Source: Lutibacter oceani
GTDB taxonomy: Bacteria > Bacteroidota > Bacteroidia > Flavobacteriales > Flavobacteriaceae
Reading direction: 5' to 3'
NCBI RefSeq assembly: GCF_003384935.1
Contig: NZ_QTTQ01000011.1
Coordinates: forward strand, 1 to 64,000
DNA length: 64,000 nt
Positions within the stretch are counted from its first letter, which is position 1. Every line of letters begins with the position of its first letter. Positions 43,266 through 51,867 of this stretch are shown here, piece after piece. Both the position numbers and the translations under genes were made by a program. The notes beneath the pieces were generated by a model. The model was not told where the DNA came from. It saw only the letters and a program-made list of their open reading frames with translations, and searched no databases.

Positions 43266-44414
43266 ATGAAACGAATTATTTTACCATTAATAGCGATGTT
43301 TTTTGTAAGCAATTTAGTTGCTCAACAAGATTCAAAACCTAGTAAAACTCAATTTATGATAAGAGGTTATGGGAGTGCTGGATTTCAAGCGCTTAATGAT
43401 GAGGGAGAAAAAGAATCATCATTCAACAATGGTACTTTTGCGCCAATTATCTTATTCAAGTTTTCAGACAAATTTATGTTTGAAACTGAAATGGAATTTG
43501 CCTATGAAAATGGGGAGCTTGAAACAGCATTAGAATATGCAAACGCAATGTATACTGTAAATAAATATATAACTATTAGAGCTGGTAAGTTTCTATTACC
43601 ATATGGTACATTTATGGAACGTCTTCATCCATCTTGGATTAATAAACTGTCTTCTGTTCCTTTAGGTTTTGGTCACGATGGTATAGCGCCTTCTTCAGGA
43701 GTAGGTGTGGAATTAAGAGGGGCATTTATATTAAATGGTTCCAGATTTAATTATGCATTATATTCAACCAATGGTCCAACTCTTAATGATGGTAATGATG
43801 AGCCAGAAGAAGCAGGAATTTTACATTTTGATAATTATGAAGATAATAATAAAAATAAATCAGTCGGTGGAAGAATTGGATTTTTACCTTTCACTGACTC
43901 TTCAACAGAAGTTGGATTTTCATTTTTAAATGCAAAAGTCGGAGATAAAGACTCCAATTATAAAGATGTTTCATCTAATTTAATTGCATATGATTTTTCA
44001 TTTGTAAAAAAAGTAAATTCTCTTGGAGGAATTATAGATATTAAAGCACAATACAATACATCTGTTACAGATGATGCTATTTATATTGAGGTGCACGAAG
44101 ATGGAGATGAAGAAGAGTATACTTTTGAAAATTCTAGCGATTCATTTTATGCTCAATTAAGTTACAAGCCTACAATGTCGGCAAGTAATTTCTTAAAAAA
44201 TATTGAATTAGTTGGGCGTTATTCTGAATTAAATACACCTGAAGGTGCAGAATGGGAATCTAATGTAAACCAAACTGCTTTTGGTGTAAATTATTGGCTG
44301 AGTTGGAGATCAGCAATAAAAGTAAATTATCAAATTGCAGATGGCACAGGTGGTCACGGTGGTGGAAGAATAGATAACAAAATATTTACAATACAGTGGG
44401 CATTTGGCATATAA
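43266..44414 (+). CDS. Outer-membrane porin (phosphate-selective-like)
   Basis: A 382-residue barrel protein with a signal peptide (LPLIAMFFVSNLVAQ) and many amphipathic beta-strands: QFMIRGYGSAGFQAL, FKFSDKFMFETEMEFAYENG, ITIRAGKFLLPYGTF, RLHPSWINKL, the end IFTIQWAFGI and others. The RAGKFLLPYGTF and INK-containing loop resemble the OprP/O-type phosphate-selective porins. An acidic segment (EVHEDGDEEEYTF) may line a loop. The gene follows a cytochrome and precedes a lipoprotein cytochrome. Confidence 0.75.
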   Translation: MKRIILPLIAMFFVSNLVAQQDSKPSKTQFMIRGYGSAGFQALNDEGEKESSFNNGTFAPIILFKFSDKFMFETEMEFAYENGELETALEYANAMYTVNKYITIRAGKFLLPYGTFMERLHPSWINKLSSVPLGFGHDGIAPSSGVGVELRGAFILNGSRFNYALYSTNGPTLNDGNDEPEEAGILHFDNYEDNNKNKSVGGRIGFLPFTDSSTEVGFSFLNAKVGDKDSNYKDVSSNLIAYDFSFVKKVNSLGGIIDIKAQYNTSVTDDAIYIEVHEDGDEEEYTFENSSDSFYAQLSYKPTMSASNFLKNIELVGRYSELNTPEGAEWESNVNQTAFGVNYWLSWRSAIKVNYQIADGTGGHGGGRIDNKIFTIQWAFGI

Positions 44415-44434
44415 TTAATATAAAACTGAAAATT

Positions 44435-44698
44435 ATGAAAACATTTAAAATAGTATCGATTATAGGATTTATTGGTTTTGCAACTATCTCTTGCTCGCCT
44501 GAAAGAGCTACCATAGTTCAAGGTAAATCTGGTGTTCAATTATGGAGTGAAACTTGTATGAGGTGCCATAATACACCATCTCCAGCAGATTTTAATGATG
44601 CGGATTGGTCAACAATTGAAATGCATATGAGAGTGAGAGCAAATTTAACAGCTGATGAATCAAAAAAAATATTTGATTTTTTAAGATCAGCTAATTAA
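44435..44698 (+). CDS. Small c-type cytochrome lipoprotein
   Basis: An 87-residue protein: lipoprotein signal (lipobox TISC), then CMRCHNTPSPADF with a CxxCH haem site, and LTADESKKIFDFLRSAN. A longer frame from 44396 exists but has no reason to be used. The ATG at 44435 gives a normal signal. It lies 20 bp after the porin stop and completes a cytochrome-porin-cytochrome set. Met residues in EMHMRVRAN may provide the axial ligand. Confidence 0.78.
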   Translation: MKTFKIVSIIGFIGFATISCSPERATIVQGKSGVQLWSETCMRCHNTPSPADFNDADWSTIEMHMRVRANLTADESKKIFDFLRSAN

Positions 44699-44788
44699 TA
44701 ACCTCCTAATACAAGAATAGAAGTGAACTTAAAAATGTTCTTTAACACTCTTTTTAAAAAAGTTAGTTAATTATTAATAAAAAAAATC

Positions 44789-45322
44789 ATGAAAAAAAAT
44801 AATTTAGTAAGATACCTAATGATACTTTCATTTGGTATAATTTTAGTTGCTTGCTCTAAGAATGATGAAATACCAAATACCCATATCATAGGTGCATATA
44901 CTGGAACCTTAACAACAAATCTGGAAAATTTACAAGGCTCTCAAATTAACTCAAAATCGGCTACTGCAATAGTTACTTCTGTTGGAAAACAAATTGAAGT
45001 TTATTGTTATAATGATGATTTTAATATAACAGTTTTAGTAAATATTTATGAGAATGGTGATTATATGATGACTTGCTTGTCTGGTCAAGAATTTGAAAAT
45101 ATGTATGGACATAGTTTAAGTCAGGAGAATATGGTTGGCTATATGCAAAATAACAACTTGCAATGGATGCAACATCTAGATTTAGAGCATATTGAAAGTG
45201 ACATACATAATGGCTTTTTTAATATGTTGGACAATAGTTTTAAATACACATTTTTAATTGATGATATGGAATATCATTTTGAAGGTGTAAGAGAATTTAT
45301 AACTGAAGAAGTTGGTTTCTAA
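44789..45322 (+). CDS. Met/His-rich lipoprotein, paralogue 1
   Basis: A 177-residue lipoprotein (lipobox LVAC) of no family known to me. It shares with the protein at 46109 the segments GTLTTN, IEVxCxNDDF, TCLxGxxFENMYGH and QWMQHLxxEH, so both arose by duplication. The core is rich in Met, His and Asn, has two conserved Cys, and is probably beta-rich (FKYTFLIDDMEYHFEG). It follows the cytochrome-porin module. A periplasmic or surface metal-binding role is inferred. A hairpin terminator follows at 45335. Confidence 0.65.
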   Translation: MKKNNLVRYLMILSFGIILVACSKNDEIPNTHIIGAYTGTLTTNLENLQGSQINSKSATAIVTSVGKQIEVYCYNDDFNITVLVNIYENGDYMMTCLSGQEFENMYGHSLSQENMVGYMQNNNLQWMQHLDLEHIESDIHNGFFNMLDNSFKYTFLIDDMEYHFEGVREFITEEVGF

Positions 45323-45334
45323 TAATTTTTAAAA

Positions 45335-45364
45335 CCTTCAGATGTAGTATAAAAACTCTGAAGG
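45335..45364 (+). terminator. Terminator after paralogue 1
   Basis: CCTTCAGA (45335-45342) and TCTGAAGG (45357-45364) form an 8-bp perfect stem with a 14-nt loop, followed by a modestly T-rich stretch. Confidence 0.55.
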
Positions 45365-45479
45365 CATTTATGTTTATATAAAAAAGTTGCAAACATCTAA
45401 ATACTAGAACTTTAATAAGTATATTTTTTTATTTTAATACAAAATAACTTCGTGAAAAAATTGAAAAAAATAACTAGTT

Positions 45480-45525
45480 ATGTAACTTAAGTAACATATA
45501 GGGTTGCCACATTCGCGTATTTTTG
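45480..45525 (+). promoter_or_regulatory. Promoter and palindrome before the second HYC_CC_PP gene
   Basis: TATTTTTG (45518-45525) fits TAnnTTTG, 23 nt before the TTG start at 45549. ATGTAACTTAAGTAACAT (45480-45497) is a nearly perfect 18-bp palindrome with two mismatched positions. It ends 20 nt before the -7 box and would cover the -33 region. It is an operator candidate. Confidence 0.45.
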
Positions 45526-45548
45526 ATAGTATAAATTAGTACATAAAA

Positions 45549-45968
45549 TTGAAAAAAATACCACTCAAAATATCGGCAATTTTAATGACAACCTTAGTGT
45601 TGTTTTCTTCTTCTTTTGTATTAATTGATCAACATTATTGTCAGGGTAAACTTAAGAGTTTTTCAGTTTTCGGTAATGCAAAAGAATGTGAGATGGATAT
45701 GTCAATTTGTAAATTGGAAAACCATAATACATCCTTTTCTAAATCGAGTTGTTGTGCAAACGTTCTGGAATTAAAGCAAGGTTCAATATTTGAAAAAAAT
45801 CTTGATTCAAATTTTAGCATTCAAACTTCCTTTTTCAATTCAAATAATTATTTTAATTTATTCGAAAAATTAGTAGGTCATACAAATAAAAGAAGTAAAT
45901 ATCATAACTACTCCCCTCCTTTAATTTTTAAAGATGTATTAATTTTTATACAATGCTTTAGAATTTGA
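45549..45968 (+). CDS. HYC_CC_PP family protein, copy 2
   Basis: A second member of the family at 26546, with HYC (QHYCQGKLKSF), CC (SSCCANVLELKQ) and PP (NYSPPLIFKD), and a signal or anchor helix (AILMTTLVLFSSSFVL). No in-frame ATG is near, so it starts at TTG 45549. The sequence is well diverged from copy 1, which suggests an old duplication or separate arrival. It precedes the second Met/His-rich lipoprotein. Its function is unknown; the Cys and His residues suggest metal contact. Confidence 0.75.
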   Translation: MKKIPLKISAILMTTLVLFSSSFVLIDQHYCQGKLKSFSVFGNAKECEMDMSICKLENHNTSFSKSSCCANVLELKQGSIFEKNLDSNFSIQTSFFNSNNYFNLFEKLVGHTNKRSKYHNYSPPLIFKDVLIFIQCFRI

Positions 45969-46108
45969 TTTAAAGTAGTAGTGTTGAGACGCAACACTAA
46001 TATATAATTCAAACCATTTTAAGTAACTCAAAGTAAGCGTTTTTATAAATGCTATAGTTACTTTTAAATAAGCAATAAATATAGTATAAATAATTAAAAA
46101 ATAATAAA

Positions 46109-46624
46109 ATGAAAATAAATAAAAATATAGGAATAGCAAGTATTTTAGTAATAGCAATAGGATTGTTGTTTACAGCTTGTGATAAAAATGATGATGTAGC
46201 TTATAATGATGTTGTAGGCGTTTATAAAGGTACATTAACTACCAATATAGCTGGTAAATCAAGTAGTTCAAAAGTAAATAATATTGCAACAGCTGAAGTA
46301 ACTATGGTAGGTGATCAAATTGAAGTTCATTGTTTTAACGATGATTTTGATACCACAATTATGTTAAATCTTTTTGAAGATGGCAACATGATGAACACAT
46401 GTTTAACTGGTTCCGATTTTGAAAACATGTATGGTCATATGATGGGGCAAGGGAATATGAATGGAAATATGTCAAATATGGGTTCACAATGGATGCAACA
46501 TTTAAACAATGAACATCAAGATGGTGATGAACATTTTGGAGGTTTTAATATGCAAAACCACTCTTTTGAATATACGTTCAAAATGGAAAATGGAGAATTT
46601 CATTTTCAGGGACAAAAAAAATAA
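46109..46624 (+). CDS. Met/His-rich lipoprotein, paralogue 2
   Basis: A 171-residue lipoprotein (lipobox FTAC) related to the protein at 44789 (shared GTLTTN, IEVxCxNDDF, FENMYGH and QWMQHLxxEH). It is more Met/His/Asn-rich than its relative: MMGQGNMNGNMSNMG, then EHQDGDEHFGGFNMQNH. The dense Met and His suggest Cu or Zn binding in the periplasm. It is the last gene before the zinc-type half and has its own terminator at 46656. Confidence 0.65.
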   Translation: MKINKNIGIASILVIAIGLLFTACDKNDDVAYNDVVGVYKGTLTTNIAGKSSSSKVNNIATAEVTMVGDQIEVHCFNDDFDTTIMLNLFEDGNMMNTCLTGSDFENMYGHMMGQGNMNGNMSNMGSQWMQHLNNEHQDGDEHFGGFNMQNHSFEYTFKMENGEFHFQGQKK

Positions 46625-46655
46625 ATTGATCATTATAACAACATAAAAATATTTT

Positions 46656-46692
46656 AAAGCCTTCATTTAATATTTCTGAAGGCTTTCTTATT
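46656..46692 (+). terminator. Terminator after paralogue 2
   Basis: AAAGCCTTCA (46656-46665) and TGAAGGCTTT (46677-46686) form a 10-bp perfect stem with an 11-nt loop, followed by a T-rich tail. Confidence 0.82.
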
Positions 46693-46720
46693 TTATAATA
46701 ATTAATAAGGAGTTGTTTTT

Positions 46721-46756
46721 TTGCACTACCATTGCATCAATTTATTTGTATATTTA
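46721..46756 (+). promoter_or_regulatory. TGCA operator and promoter, copy A
   Basis: TTGCACTACCATTGCA (46721-46736) is a copy of the 16-bp operator-like site found four times in this half. It is followed after 12 nt by the -7-like box TATATTTA (46749-46756). It lies upstream of the GDCCVxC gene (46794). Confidence 0.6.
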
Positions 46757-46793
46757 AAAAGCAATAAATTAAGTAGGTCAAAAAACAAAATTT

Positions 46794-47000
46794 ATGAAAA
46801 TCATATTAAAATCAGAAATCACTTGTCCAAACTGTGGACATAAAAAAGAGGAAACAATGCCAACAGATGCTTGTCAATTCTTTTACGAATGTGAAAATTG
46901 TAAAAGCGTTCTAAAACCAAATGAAGGAGATTGCTGTATATATTGTACTTATGGAACAGTCGCTTGCCCATCTATTCAAGAAAAAAAAGGTTGCTGTTAA
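46794..47000 (+). CDS. GDCCVxC domain Cys-rich protein
   Basis: A 68-residue cytoplasmic protein with ten Cys: TCPNCG near the N-terminus, CQFFYECENC in the middle, GDCCIYCTYG (the named GDCCVxC motif with Ile), CP and the final GCC. The pattern suggests metal coordination, perhaps zinc- or mercury-type thiolates. The same family occurs near metal resistance genes and sometimes as selenoproteins. It has its own TGCA-type operator and promoter. A sink for Zn or Cd in the cytoplasm is an inference. Confidence 0.82.
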   Translation: MKIILKSEITCPNCGHKKEETMPTDACQFFYECENCKSVLKPNEGDCCIYCTYGTVACPSIQEKKGCC

Positions 47001-47038
47001 CCTTTTTTAAATAAAATTAAAACGCTGCTAAAAAAACT

Positions 47039-47075
47039 TTGCAACCCTATTGCATTTATTAAATTGTTATATTTG
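47039..47075 (+). promoter_or_regulatory. TGCA operator and promoter, copy B
   Basis: TTGCAACCCTATTGCA (47039-47054) contains the perfect dyad TGCAA-N5-TTGCA. The -7 box TATATTTG (47068-47075) follows after exactly 13 nt. The DUF6660 start at 47084 lies only 8 nt from the box, so the mRNA is almost leaderless. Confidence 0.7.
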
Positions 47076-47083
47076 CTTCCTTA

Positions 47084-47398
47084 ATGAAAGTATTAGTAAT
47101 CATATTATCTATTTATTCTATAGCCTTAACAGCAATACATTGTGATGATGAAGCTGTTTTTGGGTCTGAGCAATTAGCTTCAATTACTCAAAATAATGAT
47201 GATAACGGTGATAATACGATGGATTTATGCTCTCCTTTTTGTATTTGCGCATGTTGTTCTATTAGTATCACAAAACCAACGCCACCTGTTGAGAAAGAGC
47301 TTTATATTACAATAGCTTCAAAAGCAGTTATTGGCATACAAGAAACATTCTTCTTAAATAATTTTTCTAACAAAATAGATCAGCCCCCTCAAGTTTAG
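47084..47398 (+). CDS. DUF6660 family protein
   Basis: A 104-residue exported protein: signal peptide (VIILSIYSIALTAIHC) and a Cys cluster LCSPFCICACCSISI. It is the small protein that usually precedes czcA in flavobacteria, and I recall it as DUF6660. Its four or five Cys and one or two His suggest metal binding outside the cytoplasm. It is the first gene of the czc operon here, under operator copy B. The 74 nt between it and czcA contain no promoter that I can see. Confidence 0.7.
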   Translation: MKVLVIILSIYSIALTAIHCDDEAVFGSEQLASITQNNDDNGDNTMDLCSPFCICACCSISITKPTPPVEKELYITIASKAVIGIQETFFLNNFSNKIDQPPQV

Positions 47399-47472
47399 TT
47401 TATAAATACGTTTTTAAGCACCTGCATTTTTGTTGGTGATTACACATTTTTATAACTTAAACATATCATAAA

Positions 47473-50400
47473 ATGATCGATAAAATCATTCGCTTTTCTA
47501 TTAACAATAAATTCATTGTTGGCTTATTTATTTTGGTACTTATTGGTGCTGGAATACATTCAATGATGACCATAAAATTGGGTTCTGTACCCGATATTAC
47601 CAACAATCAAGTACAAGTAATTACTGTTGCTCCCAATTTGGGAACAGAAGATATTGAACAATTTGTTACCTATCCTATTGAGTTGGCTGTTGCTAATTTA
47701 CCAAGTGTTACAGAGTTGCGTTCTGTATCTCGTTTTGGCCTTTCAGTAGTAACCATTGTATTTAAAGATGAAATGGGAACTTATTTACCCCGCCAATTGG
47801 TTCAAGAAAAATTAGCTGAAATACAAGAAGATATACCGGCAGGTTTTGGAAAGCCATTTATGGCGCCAATCGCTACTGGTTTGGGAGAAATTTACCAATA
47901 CTCATTGGTGCCAAAGGAGGGATTTGAACATAAATATTCGCCTTCAGATTTACGAACTATTCAAGATTGGATTGTTAAGCGGCAAATGGCATTAGTACCA
48001 GGAGTAGTTGAAATCAATTCTTTTGGAGGTAATGTTAAACAATACGAAATAGCATTAAATCCCAATCGACTGAACAGTATGGGAATTAGTATTAGTGAGG
48101 TTTTTGAAGCTCTTGAGGCTAACAACTCCAATACAGGTGGTGCTTACATCGAAAAAAATCATCAGGCCAACTTTATTCGTGGAGAAGGCTTAGCAAGAAC
48201 TTTAGAAGACATTGAAAATATTGTTATAGAAAACAATGAAAACACACCCATTTTAATAAAAGATGTGGCTGATGCCGTTCGTTTTGGGTCTGCAGTTCGT
48301 TATGGCGCTTTCACTGAAGACGGCCAGGAAGCTGTTGGTGGTCAAGTACTAATGCTAAAAGGAGAGAATCCGAATGAAGTGATTAAAAATGTTCAAAAAC
48401 GTATTGAAAATATTCAAAAATCACTACCAGAAGGTCTTGAAATAAAACCCTTTTTAGATAGAAGTGATTTAATTGCACGTACTACAAGCACCGTTTCAAA
48501 AAACTTAATTGAAGGGGCATTGATTGTTGTATTTGTATTGGTTTTATTGTTGGGAAGTTTACGAGGAGGTTTACTAACGGCATCTATTATTCCTTTATCC
48601 TTATTGTTCGCTTTTATTTTGATGAAAGCAACAGGGGTTTGGGCAAATTTAATGTCTTTAGGTGCTATTGATTTTGGAATTATAGTGGATGGGGCTGTTA
48701 TTATAGTTGAAGGAACTGTGCATCATATAGAGCAACGAATCAAAAAGAATAAAGCCGATTTTACGTCTCAAGAAATGGACGAACTTACTTATAAATCGAG
48801 TAGTATGATGATGAACTCGGCTTTTTTTGGCCAACTAATTATCCTTATCGTTTTTACACCTATTTTATTCTTAACTGGTGTAGAGGGTAAAATGTTTACC
48901 CCTATGGCATACACCTTTGGATTTGCTGTTTTAGGCGCTTTATTATTATGCTTAACCTATGTACCTGTAATGGCGTCATTATTTTTAAAGCCAACCTCAC
49001 AGAAAAAACGAAATTGGTTCTCCAAACTTGAAGATTGGTTAACCAAAATTAGTGGTAAAATGATGACAGGCATTTTTAAAGTATATAAACCTTTAATTCA
49101 AGGTGCTTTAAAGTTCAGAAAAATGGTACTTGCTATGGCTGTGTTTTTATTTGTAATTGCGGCTTTTGTGTTTGCAAGAATGGGAGGAGAATTTATTCCA
49201 AAATTAGATGAAGGGGATATTGCAATGCAAATTTTCATGAAACCCGGTAGTTCGCTGTCAGAATCCATAAAAGTGTCAGAAGAAGCGGAAAATATCATCA
49301 ATGCTAATTTCCCTGATGAAGTTAAAACAATGGTTGGCAGAATCGGAGTATCAGAAATACCAACAGACCCAATGCCTATGGATATTGTGGATACGTTTAT
49401 CATTCTTGAAAAAGATAAGAGTAAATGGAACTCAGCAGCAACCAAAGAAGAATTAATTGAAAAAATGGAAGTTAAGTTGAAAGCTATTGTAGGTGCCAAT
49501 TTTCTGTTTACACAACCAGTTGAATTACGATTTAATGAATTGCTTACAGGTGTTCGTGAAGATGTTGCTATTAAATTATATGGTAACGATTTGGATGTAC
49601 TTGCAATTAAAGCGGAAGAAATGGCTAAAATTATCCAAACGGTTGATGGTGCAGAAGGTGTACGTGCAGAAGCTACTCAAGGTTTGCCACAAATTACAGT
49701 GAATTATCAAAGAGCAAAATTGGCTAAATATGGTTTGTCCATTGATAAATTAAACCAATATGTGAGCACTGCATTTGCAGGCGCAGATGCAGGAATCATT
49801 TTTGAAGGTGAAAAACGCTTCGATTTGGTAGTTCGTTTTTCAGATAATTATAGACAAAGCATTGATGATTTAAAAAACCTATTTGTGGATTTGCCAAATG
49901 GTGGTTCACAAATTCCTTTAAATGAATTAGCTGACATTAGTTACAAACCTGGTCCTATGCAAATTTCTCGTGATAATACCTATCGAAGAGTTTCTGTGGG
50001 TGTTAATGTAAAAGGTCGAGATGTGGAATCTATGGTAGAGGAAGTACAGAAAAGATTAGATGCTGAATTAGATCTGCCTGATGGCTATTTTATTGAATAT
50101 GGCGGCTCTTTTGAAAATTTGAAGCGCGCTAAAGAACGCTTAACCATTGTAGTGCCTATTGCCCTATTTCTGATATTCATATTGCTTTATTTCGCCTTAA
50201 ACTCTGTAAAACAAGCAACAATGATTTATATGGCGGTGCCATTGGCGGCTATTGGCGGAATTTTTAGCCTGTTTTTACGTGGTATGCCATTTAGCATCTC
50301 GGCAGGTGTTGGTTTTGTGGTGTTGTTTGGTGTAGCTGTATTAAATGGTTTAGTGCTGGTAAGTAGGTTTAACAGCTTAAAATTAGAAGGAATGACAAAT

Positions 50401-51864
50401 TTAAAAGATCGTATTTTATTGGGAACCGAAGAACGTTTGCGCCCCATATTATTAACGGCTTTTGCAGCAATTATGGGCTTTATGCCAATGGCAATATCTG
50501 CATCTGCAGGTGCTGAAGTGCAAAGACCTTTAGCCACCGTTGTTATTGGCGGTTTAATTTCATCAACCCTATTAACACTATTGGTGGTTCCCGTGTTATA
50601 TTATTTTGTTGAAAAGCGTTCACAAAAAAGAATAGATAAAAAAACAAGTACAATGAATACCTCAATTTTATCGATAATACTACTGGTTTTCTTTTCTTTC
50701 ATAGGAATAAATTCAGCAATTGCCCAAGAACAGCCTCAACATTTAACAATAGAGGAAGCTGTTGCCATTGCGTTTGAAAATAATCCAACCATAAAAGCGG
50801 CCAATCTGGAAATTGAAAAGCAAGAAAGTTTAAAAAAATCGGCTTTCGATTTAGATAAAACAGCAATTTCATATACAAAAGGGCAACTAAATGGGTTGCA
50901 AACCGATTATGAAATCAGCGTGAATCAAGATTTTAAATTTCCAACTGTTTATGGCACACAATCAAAATTACAGAAAGAACGGATTGCATTAAGCGAAGTT
51001 TCTTTGGCTCTCGAAAAAAATAGGTTGGAACGGAATGTGAGAGCGGCTTATATGGAGTTGTGGTTTGCTAAAAGTAAATTTATTTTAATTTCAAATTTAG
51101 AAAAAGAGTTTCAAAGTTTTGCCATTATTGCCGAAAAAAGATTTGAATCTGGTGAAACAAATTTAATAGAGAAAATGTCTGCTGAAGGGAAACGGGAAGA
51201 AATAAACCTCTTAAAATCTGAAGCAAGTTTAGATGTAGATAATTTAAGAAGGCAATTGCAATTAATCCTTAATATAACAGATACTTTAACAATTTCAGAT
51301 AGTACCTTGCAAAAAACCTCTTTTATTTCGGAAGAATCAGGTGACAATAGTCCAATTTTAAAAGTTCAGGAACAATTTGTTGCTGTTTCAGAAAGAGAAT
51401 ATAAATTAGAAAAGGCACAGTTTTTACCCGATTTATCTGCCGGTTATTTCAATCAGCAAATAGAAGGTGTAGAAAACTTTACCGGGTTTCAGGTAGGTGT
51501 AAAAGTCCCTTTGTTCTTTTGGTCTCAAAAAGGAAAAACACAAGCCGCCAAGAAAAATACTGAAATAGCCCAAATGAATTTTGAACAAACTAAATTAGAT
51601 ATTAACTCGGTATTACAGGCTAATATCCAAGAATATGAAAAACATAAGGCATCATTATTATATTATGAAACCAAAGGCTTGCAATTGGCCGATAAACTTT
51701 TTTCTTCAGCCAATACAGCCTATAAAGAAGGCGAAGTTGGTTATGTAGAATATATCACAACTTTAGAGCAAGCAGTACAAATTAAAAGGGATTATTTGGA
51801 TAGGCTAAATCTGTACAATCAAACCGTGAATGAAATCAATTATCTAACAGGAAAATATAATTAA
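47473..51864 (+). CDS. czcA: CzcA heavy-metal RND transporter fused to a TolC domain
   Basis: A 1463-residue fusion. Residues 1 to about 1050 are a heavy-metal RND pump: MIDKIIRFSINNKFIVG at the start and the CzcA-type motif DFGIIVDGAVIIVEG, with D400, D406 and E413 at the spacing of the known proton-path residues of CzcA. Residues 1061-1463 are a complete TolC-type protein that begins with its own Met and signal-like helix (LSIILLVFFSFIGINSAIAQE, cleavage after AIA) and has the repeats HLTIEEAVAIAFENNPTIKAA and NLYNQTVNEINYLTGKYN. The motif and the neighbours suggest Zn, Co or Cd. A czcB gene follows 3 bp later. Confidence 0.93.
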   Translation: MIDKIIRFSINNKFIVGLFILVLIGAGIHSMMTIKLGSVPDITNNQVQVITVAPNLGTEDIEQFVTYPIELAVANLPSVTELRSVSRFGLSVVTIVFKDEMGTYLPRQLVQEKLAEIQEDIPAGFGKPFMAPIATGLGEIYQYSLVPKEGFEHKYSPSDLRTIQDWIVKRQMALVPGVVEINSFGGNVKQYEIALNPNRLNSMGISISEVFEALEANNSNTGGAYIEKNHQANFIRGEGLARTLEDIENIVIENNENTPILIKDVADAVRFGSAVRYGAFTEDGQEAVGGQVLMLKGENPNEVIKNVQKRIENIQKSLPEGLEIKPFLDRSDLIARTTSTVSKNLIEGALIVVFVLVLLLGSLRGGLLTASIIPLSLLFAFILMKATGVWANLMSLGAIDFGIIVDGAVIIVEGTVHHIEQRIKKNKADFTSQEMDELTYKSSSMMMNSAFFGQLIILIVFTPILFLTGVEGKMFTPMAYTFGFAVLGALLLCLTYVPVMASLFLKPTSQKKRNWFSKLEDWLTKISGKMMTGIFKVYKPLIQGALKFRKMVLAMAVFLFVIAAFVFARMGGEFIPKLDEGDIAMQIFMKPGSSLSESIKVSEEAENIINANFPDEVKTMVGRIGVSEIPTDPMPMDIVDTFIILEKDKSKWNSAATKEELIEKMEVKLKAIVGANFLFTQPVELRFNELLTGVREDVAIKLYGNDLDVLAIKAEEMAKIIQTVDGAEGVRAEATQGLPQITVNYQRAKLAKYGLSIDKLNQYVSTAFAGADAGIIFEGEKRFDLVVRFSDNYRQSIDDLKNLFVDLPNGGSQIPLNELADISYKPGPMQISRDNTYRRVSVGVNVKGRDVESMVEEVQKRLDAELDLPDGYFIEYGGSFENLKRAKERLTIVVPIALFLIFILLYFALNSVKQATMIYMAVPLAAIGGIFSLFLRGMPFSISAGVGFVVLFGVAVLNGLVLVSRFNSLKLEGMTNLKDRILLGTEERLRPILLTAFAAIMGFMPMAISASAGAEVQRPLATVVIGGLISSTLLTLLVVPVLYYFVEKRSQKRIDKKTSTMNTSILSIILLVFFSFIGINSAIAQEQPQHLTIEEAVAIAFENNPTIKAANLEIEKQESLKKSAFDLDKTAISYTKGQLNGLQTDYEISVNQDFKFPTVYGTQSKLQKERIALSEVSLALEKNRLERNVRAAYMELWFAKSKFILISNLEKEFQSFAIIAEKRFESGETNLIEKMSAEGKREEINLLKSEASLDVDNLRRQLQLILNITDTLTISDSTLQKTSFISEESGDNSPILKVQEQFVAVSEREYKLEKAQFLPDLSAGYFNQQIEGVENFTGFQVGVKVPLFFWSQKGKTQAAKKNTEIAQMNFEQTKLDINSVLQANIQEYEKHKASLLYYETKGLQLADKLFSSANTAYKEGEVGYVEYITTLEQAVQIKRDYLDRLNLYNQTVNEINYLTGKYN

Positions 51865-51867
51865 CAG

